In this document: one piece after another, positions 22,174 to 33,559 of the stretch
Layout of the letters: each line of letters begins with the position of its first letter
How positions within the stretch are numbered: position 1 is the first letter of the stretch
Source: Rana temporaria
Taxonomy: Eukaryota; Chordata; Amphibia; Anura; Ranidae
Direction of reading: 5' to 3'
Length of the DNA: 64,000 nucleotides
Assembly: GCF_905171775.1 (NCBI RefSeq)
Contig: NC_053489.1
Location: 588,619,832-588,683,831, forward strand
Made by a program: the position numbers and the translations under genes
Notes under the pieces: generated by a model
Seen by the model: only the letters and a program-made list of their open reading frames with translations
What the model was told of the DNA's origin: nothing
Database searches by the model: none

Positions 22174-23391
22174 CAAATTATGCTTCTTTATTAAAGCTGA
22201 ATTTTGGGATAATCAAGTATTTCCTATATACAAGTATTTCCTATTTACAGGAGGCATGTGTATTCTTGCTAGCATCTTGATGAGGTTTGTGTATTTCTTC
22301 CAGATCTGTGAGGTAATCCAGAATGATGTCTATTTTCAGGAGCTTCCTGTATTAAGACCAGTCACTGCCGCTCTTTACTAATGTGGTGTGACTAGTCTTG
22401 TATTCCCCCACCCCTCTCCCTGTGTAATAGGGGCCTTTTGGGTAATACCTGGGTTAGCAAAGGCATTTGGTACACACAAAGTAGATTGATACCCTATATG
22501 GTTATCCTCACCATAAATAAATTATGTGATATCCTGTTCAGCCTGCTGCAAATTTCGCAGTATATTGTCCGCTTTATATCCTGTTTGTATCCAAAAAACT
22601 GCAACACAAATTGCTGCATAGCCATAGACATCTGAACAAGGTCTATCTGCCTGTTTCAGAATGAAAAAGTAGACCACAGAGGGTGGACAAAATGAAGGCA
22701 TATACTAAAGATAAAGAGTAAACAAATAAAAAAAAAAATGTCAAGTGGAAGGCAAGTCAGAACTAGACTGGAGCTAAATCGACTCCCACCCCAATTCTAA
22801 GCCTATTCTATATACCTTGTAAAAGGAAAGATGCCTATATTTACCTATTCTGAAGTTGCTTGGGTTGGTAACATGATCAGGTCCTAGCACAGGCTTTAGT
22901 GTAGAGGAGGGATAGCCGAAAACAGATGCCCCTTAGTAAGCCTATGGGTGCAGTTACCACCCAGGCTCTGCTGCCGTTGTTGCCCATCTCTCCTCCACAC
23001 TGAAGCCGACTCTGGAGAGATTATGTGACTAGACTGGAGCGACTTCACAATGTGCAAGAATACACAGCTTTCCTTTTACAGGGTAGCTAGAAGGCTTGCA
23101 ATGGGGGTGTGGGTGGATGTAAGTAAGTTTTTTGACTTGCCTTCCAAAAAGGCAAAAAAAAAAATTCTTACGTAATCTGCCTACATTAGCTTCCAATAAA
23201 TTATCTAGCTTTGCTGTAGGTGACATTAAAAGGAGGAGTCCACTCAAAATGCATATATGCATTACACGTGGTTTGGTGCATTTCAGCGTACATTTTTAGC
23301 ATCGAGAAGAAAACCAGAATTTCCTGCTCCTACCCTCTCTTAACTTTAACACATAGTGGAACTAAATTGCAACGTAAAAAAAAAAAACGTA
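22174..23391. other. Intron sequence, nothing recognised
   Basis: No domain-bearing frame, splice-bounded exon or terminal repeat pair was found. Confidence 0.4.
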
Positions 23392-23393
23392 TA

Positions 23394-24965
23394 CAGTGGG
23401 GATCGAAAGTTTGGGCACCCCCAGGTAAAAATTTGTATTAATGTGCATAACGAAGCCAAGGAAGGATGGAAAAATCTCCAAAAGGCATCAAATTAAAGAT
23501 TAGACATTCTTATAAAATGTCAAAAAAAGTTAGATTTTATTTCCATCATTTACACTTTCAAAATTACAGAAAACAAAAAAATTGCATCAAGTTTGGGCAC
23601 CCTGCAGAATTTATAGCATGCACTGCCCCCTTTGCAAAGATGAGACCTGCCAGTGTCATGGATTGTTCTCAATCATCGTCTGGGAAGACCAGGTGATGTC
23701 AATCTCAAAGGTTTTAAATGCCCAGACTCATCTGACCTTGCCCCAACAGTCAGCACCATAGGGTTCTTCTAAGCAGTTGTCTAGAAAACTGAAAATAGTT
23801 GACGCTCACAAAGCTGGAGAAGGCTATAAGAAGATAGCAAAGCGTTTTCAGATGTCAATATCCTCTGTTCGGAATGTAATTAAGAAATGGCAGTCATCAG
23901 GAACAGTGGAAGTTAAAGCAAGATCTGGAAGACCAAGAAAAATATCAGACAGAACAGCTCGCAGGATTGTGAGAAAAGCAATTCAAAACCCACGTTTGAC
24001 TGCACGATCCCTCCAGAAAGATCTGGCAGACACTGGAGTCGTGGTACACTATTCCACTATAAAAAAGAGATACTTGTACAAATATGGTCTTCATGGAAGA
24101 GTCATCAGAAGAAAACCTCTTCTACGTCCTCACCACAAAAATCAGTGTTTGAACTTTGCAAATGTACATATAGACAAGCCTGATGCATTTTGGAAACAAG
24201 TTCTGTGGACCGATGAGGTTAAAATAGAACTTTTTGGCCGGAATGAGCAAAGGTACGTTTGGAGAAGAAAGGGAACAGAATTTAATGAAAAGAACCTCTG
24301 TCCAACTGTTAAGCATGGGAGTGGATCAATCATGCTTTGGGGTTGTATTGCAGCCAGTGGCACAGGGAACATTTCACAAATAGAAGGAAAAATGGATTCA
24401 ATAAAATTTCATCAAATTTTGGATGGTAACTTGATGCCATCTGTGAAAAATCTGAAGTTAAAGAGAGGATGGCTTCTACAAATGGATAATGTTCCTAAAC
24501 ACACCTCAAAATCCACAGGGGATTACATCAAGAGGCGTAAACTGAAGGTTTTGCCATGGCCTTCACAATCTCCTGACCTCAACATAATTGAAAATCTATG
24601 GATAAACCTTAAAAGAGCAGTGCGTGACAGACAGCCCAGAAATCTCAAAGAACTGGAAGACTTTTGTAAGAAAGAATGGGCAAAGATACCTCAAACAAGA
24701 CTTGAAAGACTCTTGGCTGACTACAAAAAGCATTTACAAGCTGTGACTCTGCAGGGTGCCCAAACTTTTGCAGACGCCATTTTTTTGTTTTCTGTAATTT
24801 TGAAAGTGTAAATGATGGAAATAAAATCTAACTTTTTTTTTACATATTATAAGAATGTCTAATCTGTAATTTGATGCCTTTGAGATTTTTCCATCTTTCC
24901 TTGGCTTCGTTATGCACATTAATACAAATTTTTACCTTGGGTGCCCAAACTTTCGATCCCCACTG
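23394..24965 (+). mobile_element. Nearly intact Tc1-type transposon with IR/DR ends
   Basis: The element is flanked by TA at 23392-23393 and 24966-24967. The terminal inverted repeats are about 215 bases long (23394-23608 and 24750-24965), starting CAGTGGGGATCGAAAGTTTG. Each arm has an outer GTTTGGGCACCC site and an inner GTTTGGGCACCCTGCA site about 190 bases further in. This two-site layout is the IR/DR arrangement of Sleeping Beauty-type Tc1 elements. The arms differ by only a few substitutions and small indels. A long transposase frame lies between them, with its last codons inside the right arm. Confidence 0.95.
23777..24811 (+). CDS. Tc1-type transposase (DD34E), start codon probably lost
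   Basis: The frame codes for about 344 residues without a stop. N-terminal helix-turn-helix sequence (LSRKLKIVDAHKAG, KKIAKRFQMSISSVRNVIKK) is followed by a GRPR-type motif in ARSGRPRKIS and a second DNA-binding segment. The catalytic triad is visible: D in VLWTDEVKIELFG, D in LLQMDNVPKHTSK, and E in SPDLNIIENLW. The last two are separated by 34 residues, so this is DD34E. HGSGSIMLWGC is the glycine-rich box. The first codon of the open frame is TTG. The expected ATG just upstream is disrupted: an ATA-GGG context at 23758-23763 puts a TAG in frame, and the next in-frame ATG is within FQMSIS, inside the DNA-binding domain. The family is transposition machinery acting in the nucleus. This copy is probably not autonomous. 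Confidence 0.93.
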   Translation: MSRKLKIVDAHKAGEGYKKIAKRFQMSISSVRNVIKKWQSSGTVEVKARSGRPRKISDRTARRIVRKAIQNPRLTARSLQKDLADTGVVVHYSTIKKRYLYKYGLHGRVIRRKPLLRPHHKNQCLNFANVHIDKPDAFWKQVLWTDEVKIELFGRNEQRYVWRRKGTEFNEKNLCPTVKHGSGSIMLWGCIAASGTGNISQIEGKMDSIKFHQILDGNLMPSVKNLKLKRGWLLQMDNVPKHTSKSTGDYIKRRKLKVLPWPSQSPDLNIIENLWINLKRAVRDRQPRNLKELEDFCKKEWAKIPQTRLERLLADYKKHLQAVTLQGAQTFADAIFLFSVILKV

Positions 24966-25223
24966 TAGCAGGGAGGTATTTATAGTAGAAAAGACTCTTC
25001 CCATGTCTGGTAGCAGTTTTTTACTTCTTGCACATGTACAGCTCAGTGTACAACCTGTATGCATTGAAATTATGTCATCCTGGCTCCGCAATTTGAGACA
25101 GCCAAAAGCTACAGACCCAGAAGACCAGGGGAAGATGGAAGCACCAGCAAGGGAATTTAGATGTTGCGGCTCTGGAGGCGTTCCACTGGTAGGATAAGTC
25201 TGCCATAATGTACAATCACAGTA

Positions 25224-26086
25224 CAGTAAAACCTTGGATTGCAAGCATGATTTGTTCCAGAAACATGCTTGCAATACAAAGCACTTGTATATGAAAGCAA
25301 ATTTCCCCATAAGAAATAATGGAAACTCAAATAATTAGTTCCACAACCATTTATTTATAAGTCCTTCACTTTATATTCCATATAAAAAGATTACAGCAAT
25401 GTGATAGGTTGTGTAACCATAAAATGTCCATCCACAAATGGAAGCCTCCACAAGGGGATTAGAAGCAAATCCCTGTCAGGAGCTACAGAGTATAAAAGAG
25501 AAGAAAGGCACCTCTAAGTGTAGCAATAAGTTGCTAAATGTTGTACCTTCATTAAATGTAACCATATTGCTACACTTAGAGGCTCCTCTCTTCTTTTTTA
25601 TACTCAGTTGTGACATGACGCTACTCTTATATCAAGACATCGCTTGTATATCAAGTCAAAATGGATTTAACAGTTTTGCTTGTCTTGCAAATCACTCTCA
25701 AACCAAGGTTTTAGGCTCCATGCACACTGAAGCTAAAAAAAGAAAAATCTATAAGAAAACGGCAGTAGCTTTGCAGGGAGCCTTTCAATGTTTTTTAGCG
25801 TTTTTCAGTGTAGCGTTTTTTTTTTTTTCAATGGATAAAAAAAAACGCTGGCGCCAGCGTTTTTGAGCGTTTTGCATTTTTTCCCACCGAAAAACAGCAC
25901 TTTGAATGCAAATTTCGGGCGTTCAGAAAAAAGCCAATAAACTCCAAAGCTCATCAACACTAAAAAACGCCCATGAGTGCATGGGCACATAGGCTAAAAT
26001 AGAGTTCAGTTTATGGGCTTTAGAAAAAAAAAAAGAATGCCTATAAACTGTAGTTTATCAGCTTCAGTGTGCATGGAGCCTTACTG
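25224..26086. mobile_element. TA-flanked MITE (CAGTAAAACCTTGG ends), interrupted
   Basis: It begins CAGTAAAACCTTGGATTGCA after TA 25222-25223. Its right terminus CCAAGGTTTTACTG is split by another element: CCAAGGTTTTA ends at 25713 and CTG resumes at 26084-26086, followed by TA 26087-26088. An inner inverse pair, GCTTGCAATACAAAGC/GCTTGTCTTGCAAATC-like, lies near each end. It is Tc1/mariner-like by its TA flanks. Confidence 0.75.
25714..26080. mobile_element. MITE with TTA target duplication inside another MITE's end
   Basis: The terminal inverted repeats are perfect for 20 bases (GGCTCCATGCACACTGAAGC). TTA at 25711-25713 and 26081-26083 is the 3-base duplication typical of PIF/Harbinger elements. 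The insertion splits the right terminus of the TA element that surrounds it, so it is the younger of the two. The interior has an AAAAACGCTGG/CCAGCGTTTTT hairpin at 25841-25866. Confidence 0.85.
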
Positions 26087-26110
26087 TATATTTATACCAA
26101 TATCTTTGGG

Positions 26111-26730
26111 TATGCCTCTAAAGTGGCTGAGGAAAATCCAGCTCGTCCAGAACCAGGCCGCAAGACTAATCTCCGGATTAAATAGGCGGGAGCATATTAC
26201 CCCTACCCTGCGATCACTGCACTGGCTCACTGTGGTAGATCGCATTGAGTTTAAGGCTCTCTGTCTCGCCTATCGCGCTTATCATGGGACGGGCCCACAA
26301 TACCTGAATTCCTTGATAACGCGATACACCCCTGCACGAGGACTTAGATCACTTACAGCTGGTTTTGTCACTTGTCCATCTGCTCGCCTGCTTACCTTCG
26401 GGGGTAGACGCTTTTCTGTGAGAGCAACGGCCCTATGGAATAGTCTCCCTGTTTCTATCCAGTCTCTCCCCTCCATTATGGCCTTTCGTAAAAGGATAAA
26501 AACTTGTTTTTTTGAGGGAAAAGCAGGCTGAGTTACGTTAGTTTTCCCTGTTGTTCCTTGGTAGTTTGCTTTTTTGTGCTCTCCTTTTTTCTTTTCCTTC
26601 TATTTTCTTTCCCTGACTTGATTTATCTTTCCCTGACTTGATTTACAGGTATGTCTTCTGCGCTTAGACGCTTCCCTGACGGGTCAGTATTTGGCGCATT
26701 ACAAATCCATTAAATCAATCAATCAATAGT
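26111..26730 (+). mobile_element. L2-like LINE, 3' end
   Basis: The frame from about 26113 to 26529 encodes the C-terminal reverse transcriptase region: KIQLVQNQAARLISGL, RSLHWLTVVDRIEFKAL, RRFSVRATALWNSLP, and a final FRKRIKTCFFE. This set is characteristic of L2/CR1/Rex-type LINEs, without the cysteine knuckle of L1. A short 3' region ends in ATCA repeats (26716-26728), as is usual for this clade. The 5' end is truncated. Confidence 0.8.
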
Positions 26731-26739
26731 ATAAAGTGC

Positions 26740-27455
26740 AAACATACTATAAGTTTGATTTTCATACACTTTGACCTACCCCTAAAATTTACCATTTCAT
26801 GAAATTCTCCACTGAGGAGATGAAGGCTGCCATGGAAGACCTCCACTGAAAATACTAGTTGTCTGTCACACTGATCCACTGGCTCCAGTACTCCAGTAGA
26901 CAAGAATAAGCTCTGGCCACAATCTAAAGCTGGCCATAGATCGATCGCATTTTGATCAGTGTGTGGGCTACCCTGTTCAATAGAAGTCAGGCCTCTTTAC
27001 ACTGATGCACTTTTGCCACAGTTGTCCAGGGTAATAAACATTAAAACTATTACACTTTAAAATTCTATGCGTCTCCACACTACCGATGCTCTGTGCTTTG
27101 AAAAAACCTGAATGCTGCATCTTTGGTGCAGTTTTTCAAAAGCACATTACAAAAGGCATTTTTTACTGCAAGTCAACAGGAAAGCAACAAGAGCGCATCA
27201 GTGTGAAAGGGCTCTTAAGCTGCATAAAAGCACATCAAAAGTGCATCAGTGTGAAATTGCCCTAAATTGTTTGATCCACTTTTGTTGAAAAGACATGCTG
27301 GAAAACGTTCTATTAACCAGCAGCTGTAGCCAATAAAGGATGCTGATTGGTATATTCCTCCAGTCACCTTTTCTTGAGGAGAGAGGAACGAAAAAAAAAA
27401 ACCCAAATAAAACCCCCAAAAAAACAACAATGTAAGGCCAAACCCAACCACACAC
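26740..27455. other. Intron sequence with a weak MITE-like block
   Basis: The block 26930-27260 has reciprocal GTGCATCAGTGTGAAA and ACACTGATGCACTTTT segments, which suggests an old inverted-repeat element. No terminal pair was defined and no exon was seen. Confidence 0.35.
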
Positions 27456-27457
27456 CT

Positions 27458-27750
27458 TGCACCTACAGATGAGCCTAGATTAAGGCTTACCTGTAGGTGC
27501 ATGAAATATCTCCTTAACCTACACGGTTAAGGAGATATTTACCCAAAAACAGGCACCGTTGTCTATGGCGCGTACACAACGGCGCAGGCGCACTAGCGGG
27601 CCGGCTCCATGAATGGAATCATGTCGGGATTATGCCTGTCCCGCGCGCATGCATGGGATCGTGCCAGTCCCGCACACATGCGCGGGAGTGACGTCATCGC
27701 CATCCGGCCAGTCACATCAGACAAACCGATCGTGTGTACAGGACTTAAAT
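27458..27750. mobile_element. Fragment related to the TTAA element at 58693, plus a solo MITE end
   Basis: GAGCCTAGATTAAGGCTTAC and the AAATATCTCCTTAACC/GGTTAAGGAGATATTT hairpin match, in inverse, 59090-59165. GTACACAACGGCGCAGGCGC matches the same element. The copy stops at 27720, where ACCGATCGTGTGTACAGG resembles a terminus of the 5369-type MITE. Confidence 0.6.
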
Positions 27751-27920
27751 GTGAAGTTATGTTGGATAATGGCAGTTATGACACAAATCACAGGTATATA
27801 TATCTGCTTTTATCAGTACAGAGTAGAATATGATTTTTTTTTACTGAAAGTAAATGAAAACTGTATTTTACTGTATTTGAAAGGGAAGATGGCTGCCTAA
27901 ATCTTTGTCTGCAAACATAC

Positions 27921-29875
27921 CTGGATCGATTCCAACAGGGCCAAACAATTCAGTTAGCTGGAAGGCAAGTTCTGGAGGTAACGATAATTCTAAATAGTCA
28001 AATTTTAAGTCCTTGGGCTGCGAAGAAGAGTTTTTTCGTGGCTTATTTGATTCTACAGAAATAGGCAACGCATCCTTATTTTCTTGATCTTTTCCATCAG
28101 TTTCATATAGCACTCCATTAAGAGGATTCATTTCCTGATTAACGTCTTTCTTGATGGTTTTTTCATTCAATATGTTGTTATTGGTTTCAATATCTATATT
28201 AAGATCTGGATCTTGAGCATTAAACTGCCCCCCTTCTAAACCGGAGGACCACATTATATGGGCTTCAATAGTATCAGGTACTGTGGATTGGCCAGGTTGA
28301 ACACTGTCCAGTATAATGCAGTTAGTAGTTCCACTCGCTTCAGCAGATGATAAAACATTGCCATTCTTTAACTCTTCAGCAACAACTAAGGGTACAGTAT
28401 TAGCAAGAGTATAATTTTCTAAAACAATGCCACTGCTGTTTTCAATACTGTTGTCATCCACTTTTAAGCTTGCAGACTGTTCTTCAGTTAGTTCAGAATT
28501 ATCATTTGTTCGAGAGCCATCAGGGTGAATACGGTCTTCCTCTAATTGACAGTCATTTTCTACATGTTCACAGTTATCAACAGGTTTTAACCTTTCATCT
28601 TGATCATATTCATCTTTATATATTTTTTCTCCAGAATCAAGAAGCAAATTTGTTGCCCATTCCAGGTCTTTATTGCACCTGTCAAAAAGATCTTTCAACA
28701 CATCAAAAGAAAGAGACCTAAACATCTTACAAAGAATTTGCAAACTATCTTCATCTTGTAGACTTATTATCTCATTTTCTTCTACAAATGTACTTTTGTG
28801 ATGCATCATTCTATAAGGTATATTTTCTTGAGAATATTCATTAGTCTCTAATGACTTTGATTTAAACCGATCAACTTTTCCAGTAAGAACCTTTAGGGAC
28901 CCAAAGACTTCCATTGTTTTCTTCTCTGCTCTCCATGCTATTGCAAACTCATAAGGTTCAGTTTGAGTGCATGTACTGATTCCAGTACTACTTTGGTTTA
29001 CATCTATCATTTCACATGGAGGCAATGTTCTATCAGTTCTGAAGCAACTATTACAAAAGGTTAGAGAGAACTTACAATTTCTACAACTGCTCTTGCCTGA
29101 TCTCATCATATATTCCATATCTGTTGTAACACTTGACATGTCTGTATTTATATACTTTACAGTAACTTGTGGCACTTCCTGTAGAAGTTCAGGGAACTCA
29201 ACACCAGATTCATCGACTTGTTCTATCAGATCTTTGTTTACATTGTCACTGTAAGGGGGGATTGTGTGTAATTGATTTTCCATTTTTTGTAAATTCATTC
29301 CATTAAAATTACTTGATACAGAAGATTCCGTTTCCAAATTGGTCATTCGTGTAGTAACATCCTCCTTTGGAGCAAGCTCATTGAAATCCATTTGCTCCAA
29401 ACTACAGACTTCAATTGTTTCTTCTGCGGCAGGGTGCTGAACAGGCTTGGCCTTCTTTCTGTTTCTTGGTGCTCTCTGCTTTAAGGTTTGTTCCGAAGGC
29501 CAGTCCCCAACAAAACTTTGAAGCTCTGGTCTTTCACTGAGTTGTGATGAACTGCAACCAACATCTGAATTATCTTCTTTGTCTGTATTTACCTCCTGTA
29601 TACTTATTTCAGTAGATACGTTTTCAATACTGCAAGGCTGATTCTCAATGGAATTATCCTCTAGGCAAAAAACATTATCTGAACATGTCTCAGGTTCATC
29701 ATCTGTATTCTTTGTGTTTTGTTTCACAGACTCAATTATATTCAGTGAGATGTTGGGACCATTTCTTCCTTCATCTGAGACAAGGCTTTTATCTGCACCG
29801 ACAGCCGTTACATCTGTGCCAGAAAGATTTTTGGCTTCTGTTGTAGAAGAATTAACTTCTTTAACCAAGGTGTTG
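27921..29875 (-). CDS. N4BP2: N4BP2 large central exon
   Basis: The acceptor is TTATTGCCAG after a T-rich tract, and the donor GTATGT comes directly after GIDP plus one base of the glycine codon. The exon is 1955 bases, with 651 whole codons. The first base finishes the glycine codon split at 37912. Visible blocks in order: an acidic, serine-rich start; FVGDWPSEQTLKQRAPRNRK, a basic family motif (about 29450-29520); a cysteine cluster SCRNCKFSLTFCNSCF (about 29040-29095); a CUE/UBA-like helical block with CKMFRSLSFDVLKDLFDRCN and KDLEWATNLLLDSGEK (about 28635-28730); and LELSLPPELAFQLTELFG at the end. N4BP2 binds ubiquitin through CUE-type domains and binds NEDD4. The long first exon-frame codon shown as a start in a raw ORF view is TTG and is not a start. 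A large single central exon is characteristic of the gene. Confidence 0.95.
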
Positions 29876-30006
29876 CTGGCAATAAATAAAAAAAAAAAAA
29901 AAAAACAATATAATTATTTCTGATTAAATACATAGATGTTAGATAAATAGCAAATCATAATTACCTAAACAAGCATAAAACAGGCACAATGTATGAATAT
30001 GTTAAT

Positions 30007-30520
<514 letters not shown>

Positions 30521-31107
30521 AAGGGTAAGTTCACCTCTACAGAAAAATCAGTGAGGTGAATTTACACAGGACCCCCTCCTCGCCCCACCCAATCCCGCTG
30601 ACCTTGACCACGGCAATCTCCCGTTCTAAGCCCCGGTATGTCCGCGTCAGGAGTTCGGGGCTTAAAAATCCCAAGCTGAATGTCCAAAACTTTCCTCGTC
30701 ATAATAAGGCATTACAATTACATTTTAAGTAAACTTTTGCCAGTATTGTGCATATTTAAAATGATCATATCCATAAAAAAAAAAAAAAAAAGTCTCAGCT
30801 TTTACTACTATTTAATATAAAAGATTTAGATCTCCCTTCCACCCTTCATATAGCTTGTCTGACTCCTAGTTAAAAAATGTTCATATATCCTACGTCTGGG
30901 TGTATTATATGTAATATATATTATTACTTTCACTGTTTCAGTCTGAGAATGACAGAAGAGATATACTGCATTTACACTATTAGAGGTTGAATCTGGTAAA
31001 TATCAGAGTGCATTAGATTTTGCTCCCTAACCACATAGTTGGTTATTTATATTTACCACGGCATAGAGGGATTTAAGAATAAATTGCACTTTTTTAAACT
31101 TTACAGA
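30521..31107. other. Intron sequence, nothing recognised
   Basis: No exon or terminal repeat pair found. The segment 30520-30690 is GC-rich and resembles a MITE interior (ACAGGACCCCCTCCTCGCCC), but no termini were paired. Confidence 0.35.
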
Positions 31108-32073
31108 TTAAAGGAGCACTAAAGGATAAACATTTTTTTGCTGAAATGATGTTTACAGGGTATAGAGACATAAAAGTTAAAGCGGAGTTCCGGCCACAAT
31201 TTCACTTTTTATATATAAATACCCCTGTAATACACAAGCTTAATGTATTCTAGTAAAGTTAGTCTGTAAACTAAGGTCCGTTTTGTTAGGTTGTTACAGC
31301 ATTTAGACACTTTATAAAATAGAAATTGACAGGGGCCATCTTAAGTGTGGGCATCATGAAGCCAGACTGTATGACTTCCTGGATTTCAGCCTTGCAGATC
31401 TCGCACATGCTCAGTGCTGCACAAGCAGTGTCAGATCAGGTTACAGAACCTGTGCTGTCCAAGTCACATGATTCTTTGAGACTGGGGAGTGCACAGACTC
31501 CTGGAAAGTTACACCCACTACATTCCCAGGAGTCTGTGCGGTGTAGGTTAGGAAGCATTAAGCACCTAGGTGCAGGAAGTGGGAAGATTAACTATTCTGC
31601 CTAGCAACAACACTTTGAAGGCATCTAAAAAAAAAAAAAAATTCGTAAAGAACTAATGACATTTTTTTAAAACTACTGATGTAATGTTATATTAACTGAT
31701 TCCTTTTAAAAATGATTAAAAATAGATTAAATTCAATCATATAATGTGCCTGTAGTTTCACTTTCGTTTTTAAACTGGTTTCATGTTTATGTGAAGTAAA
31801 GAGACCCACAGAACAAAAACAAACAAATCCAGGGCAGTGTTTTGTTTTTAAAATCTGATTGGTTCTGAGGAGTTTTAGACACACAGCTTGGACCACAGTG
31901 AGAAGCTCCCATGAGATTTTTCATAAGGAGCCAGACAAGCAGGAAGTGTGGAGATCACAGCAGAATTACAGCTACTTCAGAGCAAAAACGAACACCGAGG
32001 ACATGAAACCAGTACTGCAGTAAGGTAAAGGAAGCTATTTAGCTAAAAAAAAAAATCCTTTAGTGATCCTTAA
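31108..32073. mobile_element. TTAA-flanked element with a second TTAA element inside it
   Basis: The left end TTAAAGGAGCACTAAAGGAT and the right end ATCCTTTAGTGATCCTTAA are inverse to each other. The body matches, in inverse orientation, the complete element at 36021-36500 (shared CTGCAGTA, GTGGAGATCACAGCAG and TTTAGACACACAG blocks). Relative to that copy it carries an extra insert at TTAA 31177-31180 that ends at TTAA 31692-31695. Confidence 0.8.
31177..31695. mobile_element. Inner TTAA insert, related to the element at 40535
   Basis: The left end TTAAAGCGGAGTTCCGGCCA and the following 250 bases match, in inverse, the right end of 40535-42817 (CATCATGAAGCCAGACTGTA, ACTTCCTGGATTTCAGCC). The right terminal repeat expected of this family is not present. 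The segment ends in A/T-rich sequence before TTAA at 31692. It may be end-deleted, or its end may lie elsewhere. Confidence 0.6.
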
Positions 32074-33270
32074 AAAAAAGTGTGGTGTACAATTTAGTTA
32101 AAGATTATTGTTTCGATTAATCGGATGATAATCGGCCAACTAAATTGAATATGAAAATAATTGTTAGTCGCAGTCCTACATAACCCAGATTTTTTTCCAG
32201 TCTGCAGGAAAACAGAAGCAGGAGGAACTTCTAGTTCTAATAAAAATGTATATCAATAAAACGGTTTTAAATTGTTATACAAATATATATTTAAAATCAA
32301 ATCTTTATCATTTTGTGGAAATAACATGGTGTGGGCAGATTGCTGCCAGTCACAGGCTGTCACAAGCCTCAAGCCTGTCTTAGAATAAGAGGGAGGTGAA
32401 TCCTACATTAATCTATATATCCTGCCCCCATTGTGTTTAGCTGGTTAGTGGGCATTGAAGAGGAGGAGGGAGTGGGCTGTCATTTACAACTGTGTATTTG
32501 CCCACATGTGTGACTCTATAGTCACATGGGCTGCTCAGATGTGCTGGGAAGGAAATGCTCAGCATAGAAACTCACCGAAAACTGAGCATGTGCAGAGTTG
32601 CCACCACAGCTGCAAAATCTCTAGCTGAATTGGGGGCATGAACAGGAGGTGTAGATAAAGAGCAGCAGGATCATCCAGGTTTTTTTGCGGAAGAAAGAAG
32701 ATTAATCTTATAGTGACCAAGTATGAAATGCATGTAAATACAGCATTTATTAATAATTTTTGTATGATGTGGGTTTAGTGACACTTGAAGTATAATCTGT
32801 CACCCAAATACAAAAACTGTTGAAACCTCCTAACCTCCTGTCACAGTCAAAGGGCTGAGGCACCCAGATAATGGTCAGAGCTAGCCATTAAGGCATGGCT
32901 CCTACGCATTCATATTGGCCCATCACTATGATGTATAACCTCACTGACAAACAGGAAAAGTAAAGTGGTTTATATGTACAAAACATATCCCTCTATAGTG
33001 TGTACTGGTCTCTATCCCGAGCACCGAATGTCATTTCTGTCTGCTGCTTGTGATTGATAACACAGTACATAGGAACAGAGATGAGGCCAAGGATGGGGGG
33101 GGGGGGATGTTCCTTCCCTCTAATTAGCTCTTGGTTCCCACTGAGCTCTGCAGAGTGTAATTCCAGCTCCCCACCCCAGCTTTGTGCTTTTGTGTTTTGC
33201 AAGGCTGTACAGTAAGGATGAGCTCAGGCGTGTTCGCAAACCGCACATGCAGAGCCTGGCAGGAATTCGG
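32074..33270. other. Intron sequence, nothing clearly recognised
   Basis: A decayed TTGATTAATCG-type hAT fragment may be present at 32110-32175. Between 32,200 and 33,200 I saw no exon, terminal repeats or domain-bearing frame. A poly-G run lies at 33096-33105. Confidence 0.35.
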
Positions 33271-33271
33271 C

Positions 33272-33365
33272 ACTGCACCCGGCTAATCGCAGGCAGTGAG
33301 ACATTTCCCGATCTCTGCACCCACACATCAGGACAATGTCTCACTGCTTGCGATTAGCGGTGTGC
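33272..33365. repeat. Imperfect inverted repeat (stem about 31 bases)
   Basis: CTGCACCCGGCTAATCGCAG at 33272 and following bases pair with GCGATTAGCGGTGTGCAG ending near 33365, around a loop with TTTCCCGATCTCTGCACC. It is probably the core of an old palindromic transposon. Confidence 0.55.
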
Positions 33366-33559
33366 AGATTAATAAAAGGACTTTCAGTACTCCAGTGTGC
33401 AGCCATTCCTTTTTTTGTACATGTTGCACGGCAGGCGAGCAGAGGCTTGCACCTGTTGGAGTCCTCATAGCTTCCATTGACCCTCACCTGGATCCACTTA
33501 CCAGTCTCTGAGGTCGTTTGCTCCTTCTTTAGCTGGCAGAAAGCTGGTAGGTTAAGTAA

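Noticed and set aside
27868..27920. Extension of the N4BP2 large frame past GIDPG (MFADKDLGSH)
   Set aside because: A GTATGT donor lies at 27920-27915, and the next exon restores the conserved SLTIEDC sequence in phase.
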